Positions 24,917-33,010 of a stretch of 64,000 nt of DNA are shown one piece after another (position 1 is the first letter of the stretch; every line of letters begins with the position of its first letter). The position numbers and the translations under genes are program-made. The notes beneath the pieces were generated by a model. The model saw nothing but the letters and a program-made list of their open reading frames with translations, searched no databases and had not been told where the DNA came from. The stretch lies in assembly GCF_035946055.1 (NCBI RefSeq), contig NZ_CP108364.1, positions 4,898,001 to 4,962,000 on the forward strand, in the 5' to 3' direction. The DNA comes from Streptomyces sp. NBC_01341 (lineage in GTDB: Bacteria > Actinomycetota > Actinomycetes > Streptomycetales > Streptomycetaceae).

Positions 24917-25981
24917 TTACTTCGCGAGGTTCGGCGGCGGTATCGGGGTCGCCGCCAGCGACTGCGGCGAGGTCGTCGAGGCGTACGCGGAGGGGGCCGC
25001 CATGCCCGCCGTCGGATCGGCGGTGGACTCGCCCTCCGCCGGGAGCGGCAGGGCGCCGACCATCCGGATGCCGGCCGAGTCGAGCGCCTGCTTGATCCGC
25101 CAGCGCAGCTCGCGCTCCACACCCAGCGACTTGCCCGGCATCGTCTTCGCCGTGACCCTCACGGTCATCGAGTCGAGCAGCACCGCGTCCAGGCCGAGCA
25201 CCTCGACCGGGCCCCACAGCCGCTCCGACCAGGGCTCCTCCTTGGTCATGGCCTCGGCCGCGCCGCTGATCGCGTTGCGGACCACGTCCAGGTCCTCGGA
25301 GGGGCGGACCGTGACGTCGACGCCGGCCGTGGACCAGCCCTGGCTGAGGTTGCCGATCCGTTTCACCTCACCGTTGCGGACGTACCAGATCTCGCCGTTG
25401 TCGCCGCGCAGCTTGGTGACCCGCAGACCGACCTCGATGACCTCGCCGGAGGCGACGCCCGCGTCGATCTGGTCGCCGACGCCGTACTGGTCCTCGAGGA
25501 TCATGAAGACTCCGGAGAGGAAGTCGGTGACGAGGTTGCGGGCGCCGAAGCCCAGCGCCACACCGGCCACACCCGCAGAGGCCAGCAGCGGAGCCAGATC
25601 GATCTTGAAGGCGCCCAGGATCATCAGGGAGGCGGTGCCGAGGATCAGGAACGACGTGACCGAGCGCAGGACCGAACCGATCGCCTCCGAGCGCTGGCGG
25701 CGACGCTCCGCGTTGACCAGCAGACCGCCGAGAGCGGTGCCCTCCACCGCCTGGGCGCTGCGGTTCATCCGGTCGATGAGGTTGGTGAGAGCTCGCCGGA
25801 TCAGGTAGCGCAGCACGATCGCGATGGCGGCGATCAGGATGATGCGCAGACCGGTGTTCAGCCAGGTGGACCAGTTCTCCTCGACCCAGCCCGCGGCGTT
25901 TCCGGCCCGCTCGGCGGCTTCGTCCAGCGAGCCGGGGGTCCCGGGCGACGGTGCGACGGCCAGGAGGGCGGACAAGGGCAC
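24917..25981 (-). CDS. MscS-family mechanosensitive ion channel
   Basis: A 354-residue small-conductance mechanosensitive channel. Helices lie near residues 38-60 and 90-115, and the pore-lining TM3 is in GVAGVALGFGARNLVTDFLS, followed by the signature beta-domain start FMILEDQYGVGDQID. The C-terminal cage domain runs to about 310, followed by a low-complexity tail rich in Ala, Pro and Ser. The frame is open to 26431; GTG at 25981 is chosen for its GGAGGT ribosome site and because upstream residues are unstructured. The channel releases solutes on hypo-osmotic shock. It is divergent from the HNH gene and ends at a strong terminator. Confidence 0.92.
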   Translation of the reverse strand: MPLSALLAVAPSPGTPGSLDEAAERAGNAAGWVEENWSTWLNTGLRIILIAAIAIVLRYLIRRALTNLIDRMNRSAQAVEGTALGGLLVNAERRRQRSEAIGSVLRSVTSFLILGTASLMILGAFKIDLAPLLASAGVAGVALGFGARNLVTDFLSGVFMILEDQYGVGDQIDAGVASGEVIEVGLRVTKLRGDNGEIWYVRNGEVKRIGNLSQGWSTAGVDVTVRPSEDLDVVRNAISGAAEAMTKEEPWSERLWGPVEVLGLDAVLLDSMTVRVTAKTMPGKSLGVERELRWRIKQALDSAGIRMVGALPLPAEGESTADPTAGMAAPSAYASTTSPQSLAATPIPPPNLAK

Positions 25982-26297
25982 GACGGGGACCTCCAGGTGG
26001 GGCGACGGCGGACCGTCAACACTAACGAAGCCGGAGGAGTGGTTCGTTGCTCCGGCGGGGGGAGAGACGGGACTCACGCGGGGATACACGCTGTGTGGCC
26101 GATCCCATGCAGGGTCCGCCGCCCCGCTGAGGCGCCGGTTCCGGGACGTCCGGGGACCGCGTGCGGCCGGGCGGTGAGGAAAATCCCTCGTGCCCGTTAC
26201 CCGCACGTGGTGGCGCTCGGACCAGGCATGAGGAGAGACTGAGATCGGATCGTCCCGGCGCGAGCCACGCGTCGCCGGCGTACAAGGAGGCATCCAC
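25982..26297. other. 316-bp divergent intergenic region, mscS / HNH
   Basis: This region holds the divergent promoters and leaders of mscS and the HNH gene. The HNH ribosome site AAGGAGG is at its right end. No RNA gene, repeat or clear -35/-10 pair was recognised; GC is near gene average. Confidence 0.5.
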
Positions 26298-26834
26298 GTG
26301 CCGCACGTCCTGGTTCTCAACGCTTCGTACGAGCCGCTCGGCGTCGTACCCCTGCGCCGCGCGCTCGTCCTCGTCCTCGAGAACAAGGCCATCTGCCTCG
26401 AGGAATCCGGCGCCTTCATGCACAGTGCCACCCGTGCCCTGCCGGCGCCCAGCGTCGTCCGCCTGAAGCGGTTCGTGCGGGTCCCCTACCGAGGCCCCGT
26501 ACCCCTGACACGCCGGGCCCTCTTCGCGAGGGACGGAGGCCGCTGCATGTACTGCGGGGCCGCCGCCACCAGCGTCGACCACGTCATTCCGCGCAGCCGC
26601 GGCGGACAGCACGCCTGGGACAACGTGGTGGCCGCCTGCCGCCGCTGCAACCATGTCAAGGCCGACCGCCACCTGCCCGAGCTGGGGTGGCGGCTGCGCC
26701 ATCAGCCGGCTCCGCCCAGCGGGCTCGCCTGGCGGATCATCGGGACGGGACACCGGGATCCGCGCTGGCTTCCCTACCTGCAGCCGTTCGGCGCGGACGA
26801 CGTGATGGCCCGCATCGACGGCGTCTCGGCCTGA
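26298..26834 (+). CDS. HNH endonuclease
   Basis: A 178-residue HNH nuclease, starting with GTG behind a strong AAGGAGG site. The N-terminal 60 residues form a small beta domain (VLVLNASYEPLGVVPLRRAL) seen in a widespread actinobacterial/cyanobacterial HNH family. The HNH core has CMYC (C83, C86), DHVIPRSRGG (His95), the central Asn109 in WDNVVAAC and the second CRRC knuckle (C114, C117) followed by NHVKADR. All zinc and catalytic residues are intact. The chromosomal role of this family is unknown; no restriction or phage genes are nearby. Confidence 0.92.
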   Translation: MPHVLVLNASYEPLGVVPLRRALVLVLENKAICLEESGAFMHSATRALPAPSVVRLKRFVRVPYRGPVPLTRRALFARDGGRCMYCGAAATSVDHVIPRSRGGQHAWDNVVAACRRCNHVKADRHLPELGWRLRHQPAPPSGLAWRIIGTGHRDPRWLPYLQPFGADDVMARIDGVSA

Positions 26835-26871
26835 CAGCGCGGTCGGCCGGGCCTTCGCCGTCCCGCCGCCC

Positions 26872-29871
26872 TCAGGGCTGTCCGGCGACCGCGTAGGCCT
26901 CCACCGACCACAGCGAGTAGCCGTACCGCGTTCCGCGTCCGTCGCCCCGGACCCGGATGAAGCGGGTGTCCTTCGCGTCCATGCGGACCGACTCGCGCCC
27001 TCCGGCGCCTTCCCGCACGGTCGCGGCGGTACGCCAGGTGCGGCCGTCGGCCGAGACCTGGACGCGGTAGCGGGAGGCGTACGCGTCCTGCCAGCGCAGC
27101 ACGACCTGGCCCAGCCGGACCGGCCGGGGCAGCTCCGCCTGCCACCACGCGCCGTCCTCCACCGGCGAGGACCAGCGGGTCCCGGGATCGCCGTCCGAGG
27201 CCGCCGAGGCGGGGAAGTCCGGGGTCTCGTCCCCCGAGGACGAGGCCTTCGCCGTGCGCGCGAGGTCGGGGCCGGCCGTGCGGGGGAAGGCCCGTACGGT
27301 CAGCGTGCTCTTCTCGCCGCCGAAATTCAGCGGAACCTCGTACTCGCCGGCCGGGGTGTCCGCGGGCACGGTGATGTCCACCGGGACGTGGGTGCGCGCG
27401 CCGCGCGGCACCGTCGTCCGCTTCGGTACCTTCACCTCGATCCCCTCGGGTGCCTTCGCCGTCAGCCTGCCCCTCACCTCGGCGGGGCGGCCGCCCGCCA
27501 GCCGTGCCTCGACCCGGTGCGTGCCGCCGCCGATGACAGCGTCCGTCCTGCTGCGGGCGAGCGCCAGCCGTGCCGCCGGCTCGTCGCCGAACCACGGGAC
27601 CACCGCCCGCACGTCCGGCGCTTCCCCGGCCGCCGGTGCTGCGGTGACACCCGGGGGCCGGGGACCGGCGAACACCGGACGGGCCGAGGCGAAGGCGACC
27701 CGAAGGGCGTCCGCCCGCAGGCCCCCGCCCTCCGTCTGGGTCCAGCCGGTCCCGGACAGGGAACCGATCCGGCGCCAGCCCTCGCCCGGCACATGGGCCT
27801 GGAGGACCGCCTCCGCCGCGTCGCTGTCCGGCCGGGTCATCGTGGTGACGGCCTTCAGCGGCCGGGCCCGGTCGAGCCGGACCGTGTAGCCGTCCGCGCT
27901 CCGGGTCACGGTGCCCGGGTCGCGGTCGGTGCCGTTCCAGGCGCCGGCCTCCGAGACGACCCGGTCCAGGAACGGGTCCAGCACACCCTTGCCCACCGTG
28001 GCCGGGCTCGCGCCGATCTCCTCACGCAGCGGCTCCAGCGCCAGCAGGGCCCGGTAGGCGGCGGCCCCGTCACCGCGTTCCTGCGCGCGCAGCACGCCGA
28101 CGGCCAGTTCACCCGCCCGGCCGTACCGGGCCAGCTGTTCGGTCCACGGCCGCACCTCGTCCCCGAGGCGCCCGTCCGCGGTGTCCGCCAAGCGCTCCGG
28201 CGCCTGCCGCATCACGCCGAACGCGTCCCTGAGCTCTCTCGCCGCCCTGTCGCGAGCCGCGACGCCCGCCGCACCCTGGGCCGCGCGGGACTCCCGGAAC
28301 GCGGTCAGCAGCGGCCGCAGGTACGCGGACTCGTCGCCGCCCAGCACCGACGCGGCGCTGTTGCCCGCCAGCGCGCCCAGCGCCGCCCGGGCAGAGGCGT
28401 CCCCGCCGGCGAGGTCGTCCAGGGCGGCCTGCCAGGACTCCTGCGGCCGGTAGTGCTTCGGATTCCAGGCGAAGTCCGCCGCCGTGAACAACGGGATGCG
28501 GGACACGGAGGGCTGCTTCATGGCGTTGGCCAGCAGCGCGGCGGAGCCGCTCGCCACCGCCGGGTCCCTGCCGGTGTAGGGGCCGAGGAAGATCCGGTCC
28601 TGCGCGTAGTCGTTGACCGGGTAGTTGTCCATGGTGACCAGGGGACGCCGGAACGCGGCCCGCGCACCCGCGAGCTCCCGCCCGGTGATCGTCCTCGGTA
28701 CGACGCCGACACCGGTCCAGGCGACCTGCACCCGGCGGTCCAGCCCGGCGGCCAGAGCGGTGCGGTAGTCGGTGGCGCCGTCCTGGTAGAACTCCGTCGG
28801 CATCACCACGAGCGGTTCCGCGTCCGGGTGCCGGTCCGCGAGGTGCCGGGCGACGGCGTTCGCGACCCGGGCCTGCGCCGCGGCAGCGGCCCGCGGCCCG
28901 CTGCCGAACGTCTCCGCGTCCTCGTCGCAGTGCCATTCGCTGTAGCTCACGTCCTGGAACTGAAGCTGGAAGGCCCGCACCCCGAGATCCCACATCGCGT
29001 CGATCTTCCGCGTCAGCGCCCTGACGTCACCCTGGGACGCCATGCACATCGCCTGCCCGGGGGAGACGGCCCAGCCGAGGGTCACGTGCTGGGTCCGCGC
29101 CTTCCCGGCCAGCGCACGGAAGCCGGCACGCCGGTCCGCGGGGTACGGCTCACGCCAGCGGGCCTGACGGTAGGGGTCGTCCCCGGCCGCGTACAGGTAG
29201 CGGTTCTGCTTCGTACGGCCCATGAACGCCAGCTGGGAGAGCCGTTCCTCCTGGGTCCACGGCTGTCCGTAGAAGCCCTCGGCCGTCCCGCGCACGGCGG
29301 TGCCGGGCCAGTCGCGGACCACGGCACCCGCGACGGTGCCGTCCGTGACGAGCCTGCGCAGGGTCTGGACGGCGTGGAACAGGCCGTCCTCACCGACACC
29401 GTCCATCGCCACCGTGGGGCGTCCCCCGGTCCTCCCCGAGGCGAGGCGATAGCCCCCGGACGGCAGATCGGCCCGCCCGGGAGCACGCAGGTCCCGCAGC
29501 GCGACGCCCGCGTCCGTACCGCCGAGCCGGATCACCGGGCCGCGGCCGGGCAGGGCCTCGTGCACGGTGCGCACACCGGCGTCGGCGAGGAGTTCCCGGA
29601 GTGCGTCCAGGGCGTACGGGTCGGAATCGCTGTCGGCGAGGAGCGTGACGTCGGTGCCCAGCGGCACGGAGCGGCCGGTGGCCTCGATGGACTGCGGGCG
29701 CGGCCAGACCGCCGGCAGCCGGGCCGCCGCCCCGGTGCGGGGGGCCGCCGTCGCCCCGGGGCCACCGGGGACTGCCGGCACTCCGGCCGCCACGGGTGCC
29801 AGAGGACCGAGGAGCCCGCCGATCATGGCGACGGCGACGGCCGCCGCGTACCTCCTGGGCCCGATCCGCAC
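26872..29871 (-). CDS. Secreted GH84 beta-N-acetylglucosaminidase-like protein with discoidin domain
   Basis: A 999-residue exported protein. It has a signal peptide (about 1-32), an N-terminal GH20b/GH84N-like domain (about 50-190), and a catalytic GH84 domain beginning RGTAEGFYGQPW (194-205). After a helical middle comes a beta-sandwich region (about 740-850) and then a C-terminal F5/8 type C (CBM32-like) domain (about 860-999). GH84 uses two adjacent aspartates; here the pair position reads Gln306-Asp307 in LQFQDVSYSEW, so one acid is replaced. VTMDNYPVNDY is the other conserved GH84 block. GTG at 29871 follows AAGGGG. It probably removes GlcNAc from glycans or cell-wall material outside the cell, if active. 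No DasR-type site was seen upstream. Confidence 0.9.
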   Translation of the reverse strand: MRIGPRRYAAAVAVAMIGGLLGPLAPVAAGVPAVPGGPGATAAPRTGAAARLPAVWPRPQSIEATGRSVPLGTDVTLLADSDSDPYALDALRELLADAGVRTVHEALPGRGPVIRLGGTDAGVALRDLRAPGRADLPSGGYRLASGRTGGRPTVAMDGVGEDGLFHAVQTLRRLVTDGTVAGAVVRDWPGTAVRGTAEGFYGQPWTQEERLSQLAFMGRTKQNRYLYAAGDDPYRQARWREPYPADRRAGFRALAGKARTQHVTLGWAVSPGQAMCMASQGDVRALTRKIDAMWDLGVRAFQLQFQDVSYSEWHCDEDAETFGSGPRAAAAAQARVANAVARHLADRHPDAEPLVVMPTEFYQDGATDYRTALAAGLDRRVQVAWTGVGVVPRTITGRELAGARAAFRRPLVTMDNYPVNDYAQDRIFLGPYTGRDPAVASGSAALLANAMKQPSVSRIPLFTAADFAWNPKHYRPQESWQAALDDLAGGDASARAALGALAGNSAASVLGGDESAYLRPLLTAFRESRAAQGAAGVAARDRAARELRDAFGVMRQAPERLADTADGRLGDEVRPWTEQLARYGRAGELAVGVLRAQERGDGAAAYRALLALEPLREEIGASPATVGKGVLDPFLDRVVSEAGAWNGTDRDPGTVTRSADGYTVRLDRARPLKAVTTMTRPDSDAAEAVLQAHVPGEGWRRIGSLSGTGWTQTEGGGLRADALRVAFASARPVFAGPRPPGVTAAPAAGEAPDVRAVVPWFGDEPAARLALARSRTDAVIGGGTHRVEARLAGGRPAEVRGRLTAKAPEGIEVKVPKRTTVPRGARTHVPVDITVPADTPAGEYEVPLNFGGEKSTLTVRAFPRTAGPDLARTAKASSSGDETPDFPASAASDGDPGTRWSSPVEDGAWWQAELPRPVRLGQVVLRWQDAYASRYRVQVSADGRTWRTAATVREGAGGRESVRMDAKDTRFIRVRGDGRGTRYGYSLWSVEAYAVAGQP

Positions 29872-29913
29872 AGTGTCCCCTTCGTCCTGACTCCGCCCCG
29901 CCAGTGACGTCCG

Positions 29914-29942
29914 AGCCCACCATCCGGGGGTGAGAGTGTCAA
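29914..29942 (-). promoter_or_regulatory. Possible promoter of GH84 gene
   Basis: On the minus strand a consensus TTGACA (29942-29937) is followed after 17 bp by TGGGCT (29919-29914), a weak -10. The resulting leader before the GTG would be about 35 nt. Confidence 0.45.
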
Positions 29943-30084
29943 TCCGCGTGGCCGTCGTGCCGGATATGCCGGGGGTGACGTGTGATCCGGGCGGGGCGCA
30001 CGCGCGGGTGCTGCCGAGTGGCCGAAAACCGCCCAGACCCGGCATGCGGGGAACCGAATGTGACTCACGGCACGTTCAGCTCGT

Positions 30085-30093
30085 TGGTATAAC
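30085..30093 (+). promoter_or_regulatory. Extended -10 promoter, TGGTATAAC
   Basis: TATAAC with an upstream TGN lies about 80 bp before the small repeat-protein gene. It is conspicuous in this GC-rich context. No good -35 at 17-18 bp was found, which fits an extended -10 promoter. Confidence 0.4.
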
Positions 30094-30173
30094 GCGTATG
30101 TCACGTTCACGTCTGCGGCCGCGCCGGCTGGGTAGGTCTGCCCTGTCCTGTCGTCCACGGCCAGGAGGCCTAC

Positions 30174-30485
30174 GTGCCCGCTTCCGCACAGCTTCTGCTC
30201 TCCGCCCTCTCCAAACAGGTACCGAGCCTCATGGATTGCGATCCGCCGGCAGCCAAGAAGTCCCCGACCGCCACCGTCCCTCCGATGATCAGCGAGCTGC
30301 CGCTCGCCTACGTCTCCGACCTGACCGGTGAAGCGGCCTTCGCCGACGCGCCGCTCACCAGCGAGCCTCCGCTCGCCGACGCCACACCTCTCACGAGCGA
30401 GCCACCGCTCGCCGCCGTCGCCCCTCTGACCAGCGAGCCGACAGCACCCGGCACCGCAGGGGGCATGGAGTCCCCAGGAGTCTGA
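30174..30485 (+). CDS. Small repeat protein translationally coupled to malQ
   Basis: A 103-residue hypothetical protein, not recognised. It starts with GTG five bases after AGGAGG, a better ribosome site than malQ itself has. The N-terminal part (1-40) is mildly amphipathic and basic. Residues 58-90 contain three near-repeats with the core PLTSEPPL (third copy PLTSEPT), and the end is Gly/Ser/Pro-rich. The stop TGA abuts the malQ ATG (TGAATG), so malQ translation probably depends on ribosomes finishing this gene. It could be a leader-type protein or an unstructured partner. No signal peptide or membrane helix is evident. Confidence is limited by its size, though the start site and coupling are convincing. 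Confidence 0.6.
   Translation: MPASAQLLLSALSKQVPSLMDCDPPAAKKSPTATVPPMISELPLAYVSDLTGEAAFADAPLTSEPPLADATPLTSEPPLAAVAPLTSEPTAPGTAGGMESPGV
30345..30443 (+). repeat. Three tandem PLTSEP-coding repeats
   Basis: Three imperfect units of about 30-33 bp encode DAPLTSEPPL, DATPLTSEPPL and AVAPLTSEPT. Third-position differences between copies (for example ctcacc / ctcacg / ctgacc) indicate the amino-acid sequence is what is conserved. Confidence 0.7.
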
Positions 30486-32645
30486 ATGGGCTTGTCCCGG
30501 CTCGCCGAACTGCACGGCGTCGCCACCTCCTTCTCCCCGTCCGCGGATGTCACGGTGTCCGTCCCCGACGACACGGTCACGGCCGTGCTCGCCGCGCTGG
30601 GCGTCGAAGCCGCCACGCCCGCCGAGGTGGGGAGATCACTCGCCGCGGCCGAGTCCGCAGCGGCCTCCCGCCTGCTCCCGCCGACGGTCGTGGTCTGGTC
30701 GGGAGAGCCGCTTCCGGCCGCGCTGACCGCGCTGCCGACCGGGTCGGCCGTGACGGTCGACCCCGAGCCGGAGGCCGCCGGCGCGTCCTCGCCCCTGACG
30801 ATGCGGGTGACGCCGGCGCCGGCCCGGGGCGCGGCGGCCGTGCCCTCCTGGTGGGCCGGACCGCCGCCGGGCGTCCACCGGCTGACCGTCCGCACCCCCG
30901 ACCACCACCACGCCGGCGCCACGCTCGTCGTCGCCCCCGACCGCGTGCCCCGGCCCCCCGGACGAACGCACGGCTTCCTGGTCCAGCTCTACTCGCTGCT
31001 CTCCGCCCGCTCCTGGGGCATGGGCGACCTCGGTGACCTGGCCGACCTCGCCGACTGGTCGGGCCGCACCCTGGGCAGCGGATTCGTGCAGGTCAACCCC
31101 CTGCACGCCGCGGTACCCGGCAAGCCGACCGATCCCTCCCCCTACCGGCCCTCCTCGCGGCGCTTCCCCGACCCGGTCCACCTCCACATCGAGTCGATCC
31201 CGGAGTACGGCCACGTCCCCGAGCCCGGCAGGGCCGCGCTCGACGACCTGCGCCAGGAGGCCGCCGCGCTGCGCGAAGCCGTGCTGAACAAGGGCGCGCT
31301 GATCGACCGTGACGCCGTGTGGGAACTCAAGAAGCAGGCGCTGGAGCTCATCCACCAGGTCCCCCTGACACCCGGCCGCCGCGCCGCCTACTGCGACTTC
31401 CTCGCCGAGCAGGGGCGCGCCCTGGAGGACCACGCCCTGTGGTGCGCACTGGCCGAGGTGCACGGCTCCCGGTGGCGGGAATGGCCCGAGGGACTCCGGA
31501 ACCCGCGCTCCCCGGAGAGCGCCCGCGCCCGTTCCGGCCTCATGGACCGGGTCGACTTCCACTGCCGGCTCGCCTGGCTCACCGACACCCAGCTCGCCGC
31601 CGCCCAGAGCGCCGCACGGGAGTCCGGCATGGCGGTCGGGATCGTCCACGACCTCGCCGTGGGCGTGCATCCCGACGGCGCCGACGCCTGGTCCCAGCAG
31701 GACGCCTTCGCGCACGGGATGTCCGTCGGCGCGCCCCCCGACGCCTTCAACGCCCACGGCCAGGACTGGGGCCTGCCCCCCTGGCGCCCGGACGCCCTCG
31801 CGGCCTCCGGGTACGCCCCCTACCGCAACCTGCTGCGCGGTCTGCTCGCCCACGCCGGGGCCCTGCGCATCGACCACGTCATGGGCCTCTTCCGGCTCTG
31901 GTGGGTGCCCGAAGGGCGTCCGCCCACCGAGGGCACCTACGTCGGCCACGACGCGGAGGCCATGCTCGCGGTCCTCGTACTGGAGGCGCACCGGGCCGGT
32001 GCCGTCGTCATCGGGGAGGACCTCGGGACCGTCGAACCGGGCGTGCGCGAGGCGCTCGCCCGGCGCGGGGTGCTCGGCACCTCCGTGCTCTGGTTCGAGC
32101 GCGACTGGGACGGTACCGGGCGGCCGCTCGCCCCCGAGAAGTGGCGCGAGGACTGCGTCGCCACGGCGACCACCCACGATCTGCCCTCCACGGCCGCCCG
32201 GCTGACGGGTGACCACGTGACACTCCGTCACCGCCTCGGGCTGCTCACCCGGGACCTGGAGCGGGAACTGGCCGAGGACGCCGCCGACACGGCGGAATGG
32301 CTCGCCTACCTGGCCCGGCTGCGGCTGCTGCCCGAGGGCGAGGGGGACGAGGAGGGTGCCGTCCGCGCGGTGCACCGCTTCCTGATGCGCACCCCGGCCC
32401 GGATGGCGGGTGTGTGGCTCCCGGACACCGTGGGCGACCGGCGCCCGCAGAACCTCCCCGGCACCTGGGACCAGTACCCCAACTGGCGCCTGCCCATCGC
32501 CGACGCGGAGGGGCATCCCGTCACGCTGGAGGAGATCGCCGCGTCACCACGGCTGCACCGGCTGATGGCCGTGCTCGCACCGCCCCGCGGCGGCACGGGC
32601 GGCCCGAACGGCCGGGGCGCGCCGAAGCGTCGGGGTGCCCCGTGA
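30486..32645 (+). CDS. malQ: 4-alpha-glucanotransferase (amylomaltase)
   Basis: A 719-residue GH77 enzyme that transfers maltodextrin segments in maltose and glycogen metabolism, in the cytosol. The N-terminal domain (1-150) is the extra MalQ domain of actinobacteria. The catalytic barrel has nucleophile Asp463 (LRIDHVMGLFRLW), acid/base Glu511 (VIGEDLGTVEP) and stabilising Asp565 (TTHDLPS). ATG at 30486 directly follows the stop of the small repeat-protein gene. The C-terminus ends in a short Gly/Arg/Pro tail. Length fits the actinobacterial form (about 700), longer than the 500-residue Thermus enzyme. Confidence 0.95.
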   Translation: MGLSRLAELHGVATSFSPSADVTVSVPDDTVTAVLAALGVEAATPAEVGRSLAAAESAAASRLLPPTVVVWSGEPLPAALTALPTGSAVTVDPEPEAAGASSPLTMRVTPAPARGAAAVPSWWAGPPPGVHRLTVRTPDHHHAGATLVVAPDRVPRPPGRTHGFLVQLYSLLSARSWGMGDLGDLADLADWSGRTLGSGFVQVNPLHAAVPGKPTDPSPYRPSSRRFPDPVHLHIESIPEYGHVPEPGRAALDDLRQEAAALREAVLNKGALIDRDAVWELKKQALELIHQVPLTPGRRAAYCDFLAEQGRALEDHALWCALAEVHGSRWREWPEGLRNPRSPESARARSGLMDRVDFHCRLAWLTDTQLAAAQSAARESGMAVGIVHDLAVGVHPDGADAWSQQDAFAHGMSVGAPPDAFNAHGQDWGLPPWRPDALAASGYAPYRNLLRGLLAHAGALRIDHVMGLFRLWWVPEGRPPTEGTYVGHDAEAMLAVLVLEAHRAGAVVIGEDLGTVEPGVREALARRGVLGTSVLWFERDWDGTGRPLAPEKWREDCVATATTHDLPSTAARLTGDHVTLRHRLGLLTRDLERELAEDAADTAEWLAYLARLRLLPEGEGDEEGAVRAVHRFLMRTPARMAGVWLPDTVGDRRPQNLPGTWDQYPNWRLPIADAEGHPVTLEEIAASPRLHRLMAVLAPPRGGTGGPNGRGAPKRRGAP

Positions 32646-32701
32646 GCCCGTACGGCACCCCCGGACGCGCGCCCGTCGCAGGCGTTCGCTACGTTTGCAC
32701 C

Positions 32702-32932
32702 GTGGACAAGAAGAACGCTATGCGCGCCGGCGCCGTCGCGGCCGGTACGACGCTGATGATGCTGCTCATGTCGTCCCCCGCGCTCGCGCTCACCCGCGAC
32801 GACGGTGACGACCCGGGGTCCGGCCTGAGCGTGCTGGAGACCCTGGGTCTCTACGTCGGGCTGCCGATCCTCATCTTCCTGGTGATCGTGGGCCTCGTCA
32901 TGGTCCTCGACAAGTCCAAGAAGCAGGCCTAG
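32702..32932 (+). CDS. Small membrane protein, possibly leaderless
   Basis: A 76-residue protein. An N-terminal signal or anchor (about 8-29, ending SSPALA) is followed by an acidic linker TRDDGDDPGSG, then one clear helix (LGLYVGLPILIFLVIVGLVM) and a basic tail DKSKKQA. GTG at 32702 has no ribosome site; instead a -10-like TACGTT ends six bases earlier, suggesting a leaderless mRNA. ATG at 32720 is an alternative start. Signal plus one helix predicts a small single- or double-span protein with its acidic loop outside. Function is unknown; it is followed by a strong terminator. Confidence 0.75.
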   Translation: MDKKNAMRAGAVAAGTTLMMLLMSSPALALTRDDGDDPGSGLSVLETLGLYVGLPILIFLVIVGLVMVLDKSKKQA

Positions 32933-32945
32933 ACAGATCTCCCGA

Positions 32946-32979
32946 GTGCGCCGCCGGTACCTCGTACCGCGCGGCGCAC
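32946..32979 (+). terminator. Hairpin after small membrane protein gene
   Basis: The arms GTGCGCCGC and GCGGCGCAC enclose an inner GGTAC/GTACC stem with a 3-nt loop, 14 bp past the stop. There is no T tract. Confidence 0.7.
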
Positions 32980-33010
32980 CGGCATGTCCGGTCCCGGGTA
33001 GGTTGCGCCC

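Larger units (their letters stand above)
29872..30173. other. 302-bp divergent intergenic region, GH84 / small repeat protein
   Basis: This region carries divergent promoters (listed separately) and the AGGAGG ribosome site of the small repeat-protein gene. It is slightly less GC-rich than the flanking genes. No RNA gene or riboswitch fold was recognised. Confidence 0.5.

Noticed and set aside
29872..30173. DasR-type (dre) site before the GH84 gene
   Set aside because: No sequence close to the TGGTCTAGACCA core was seen in either direction.
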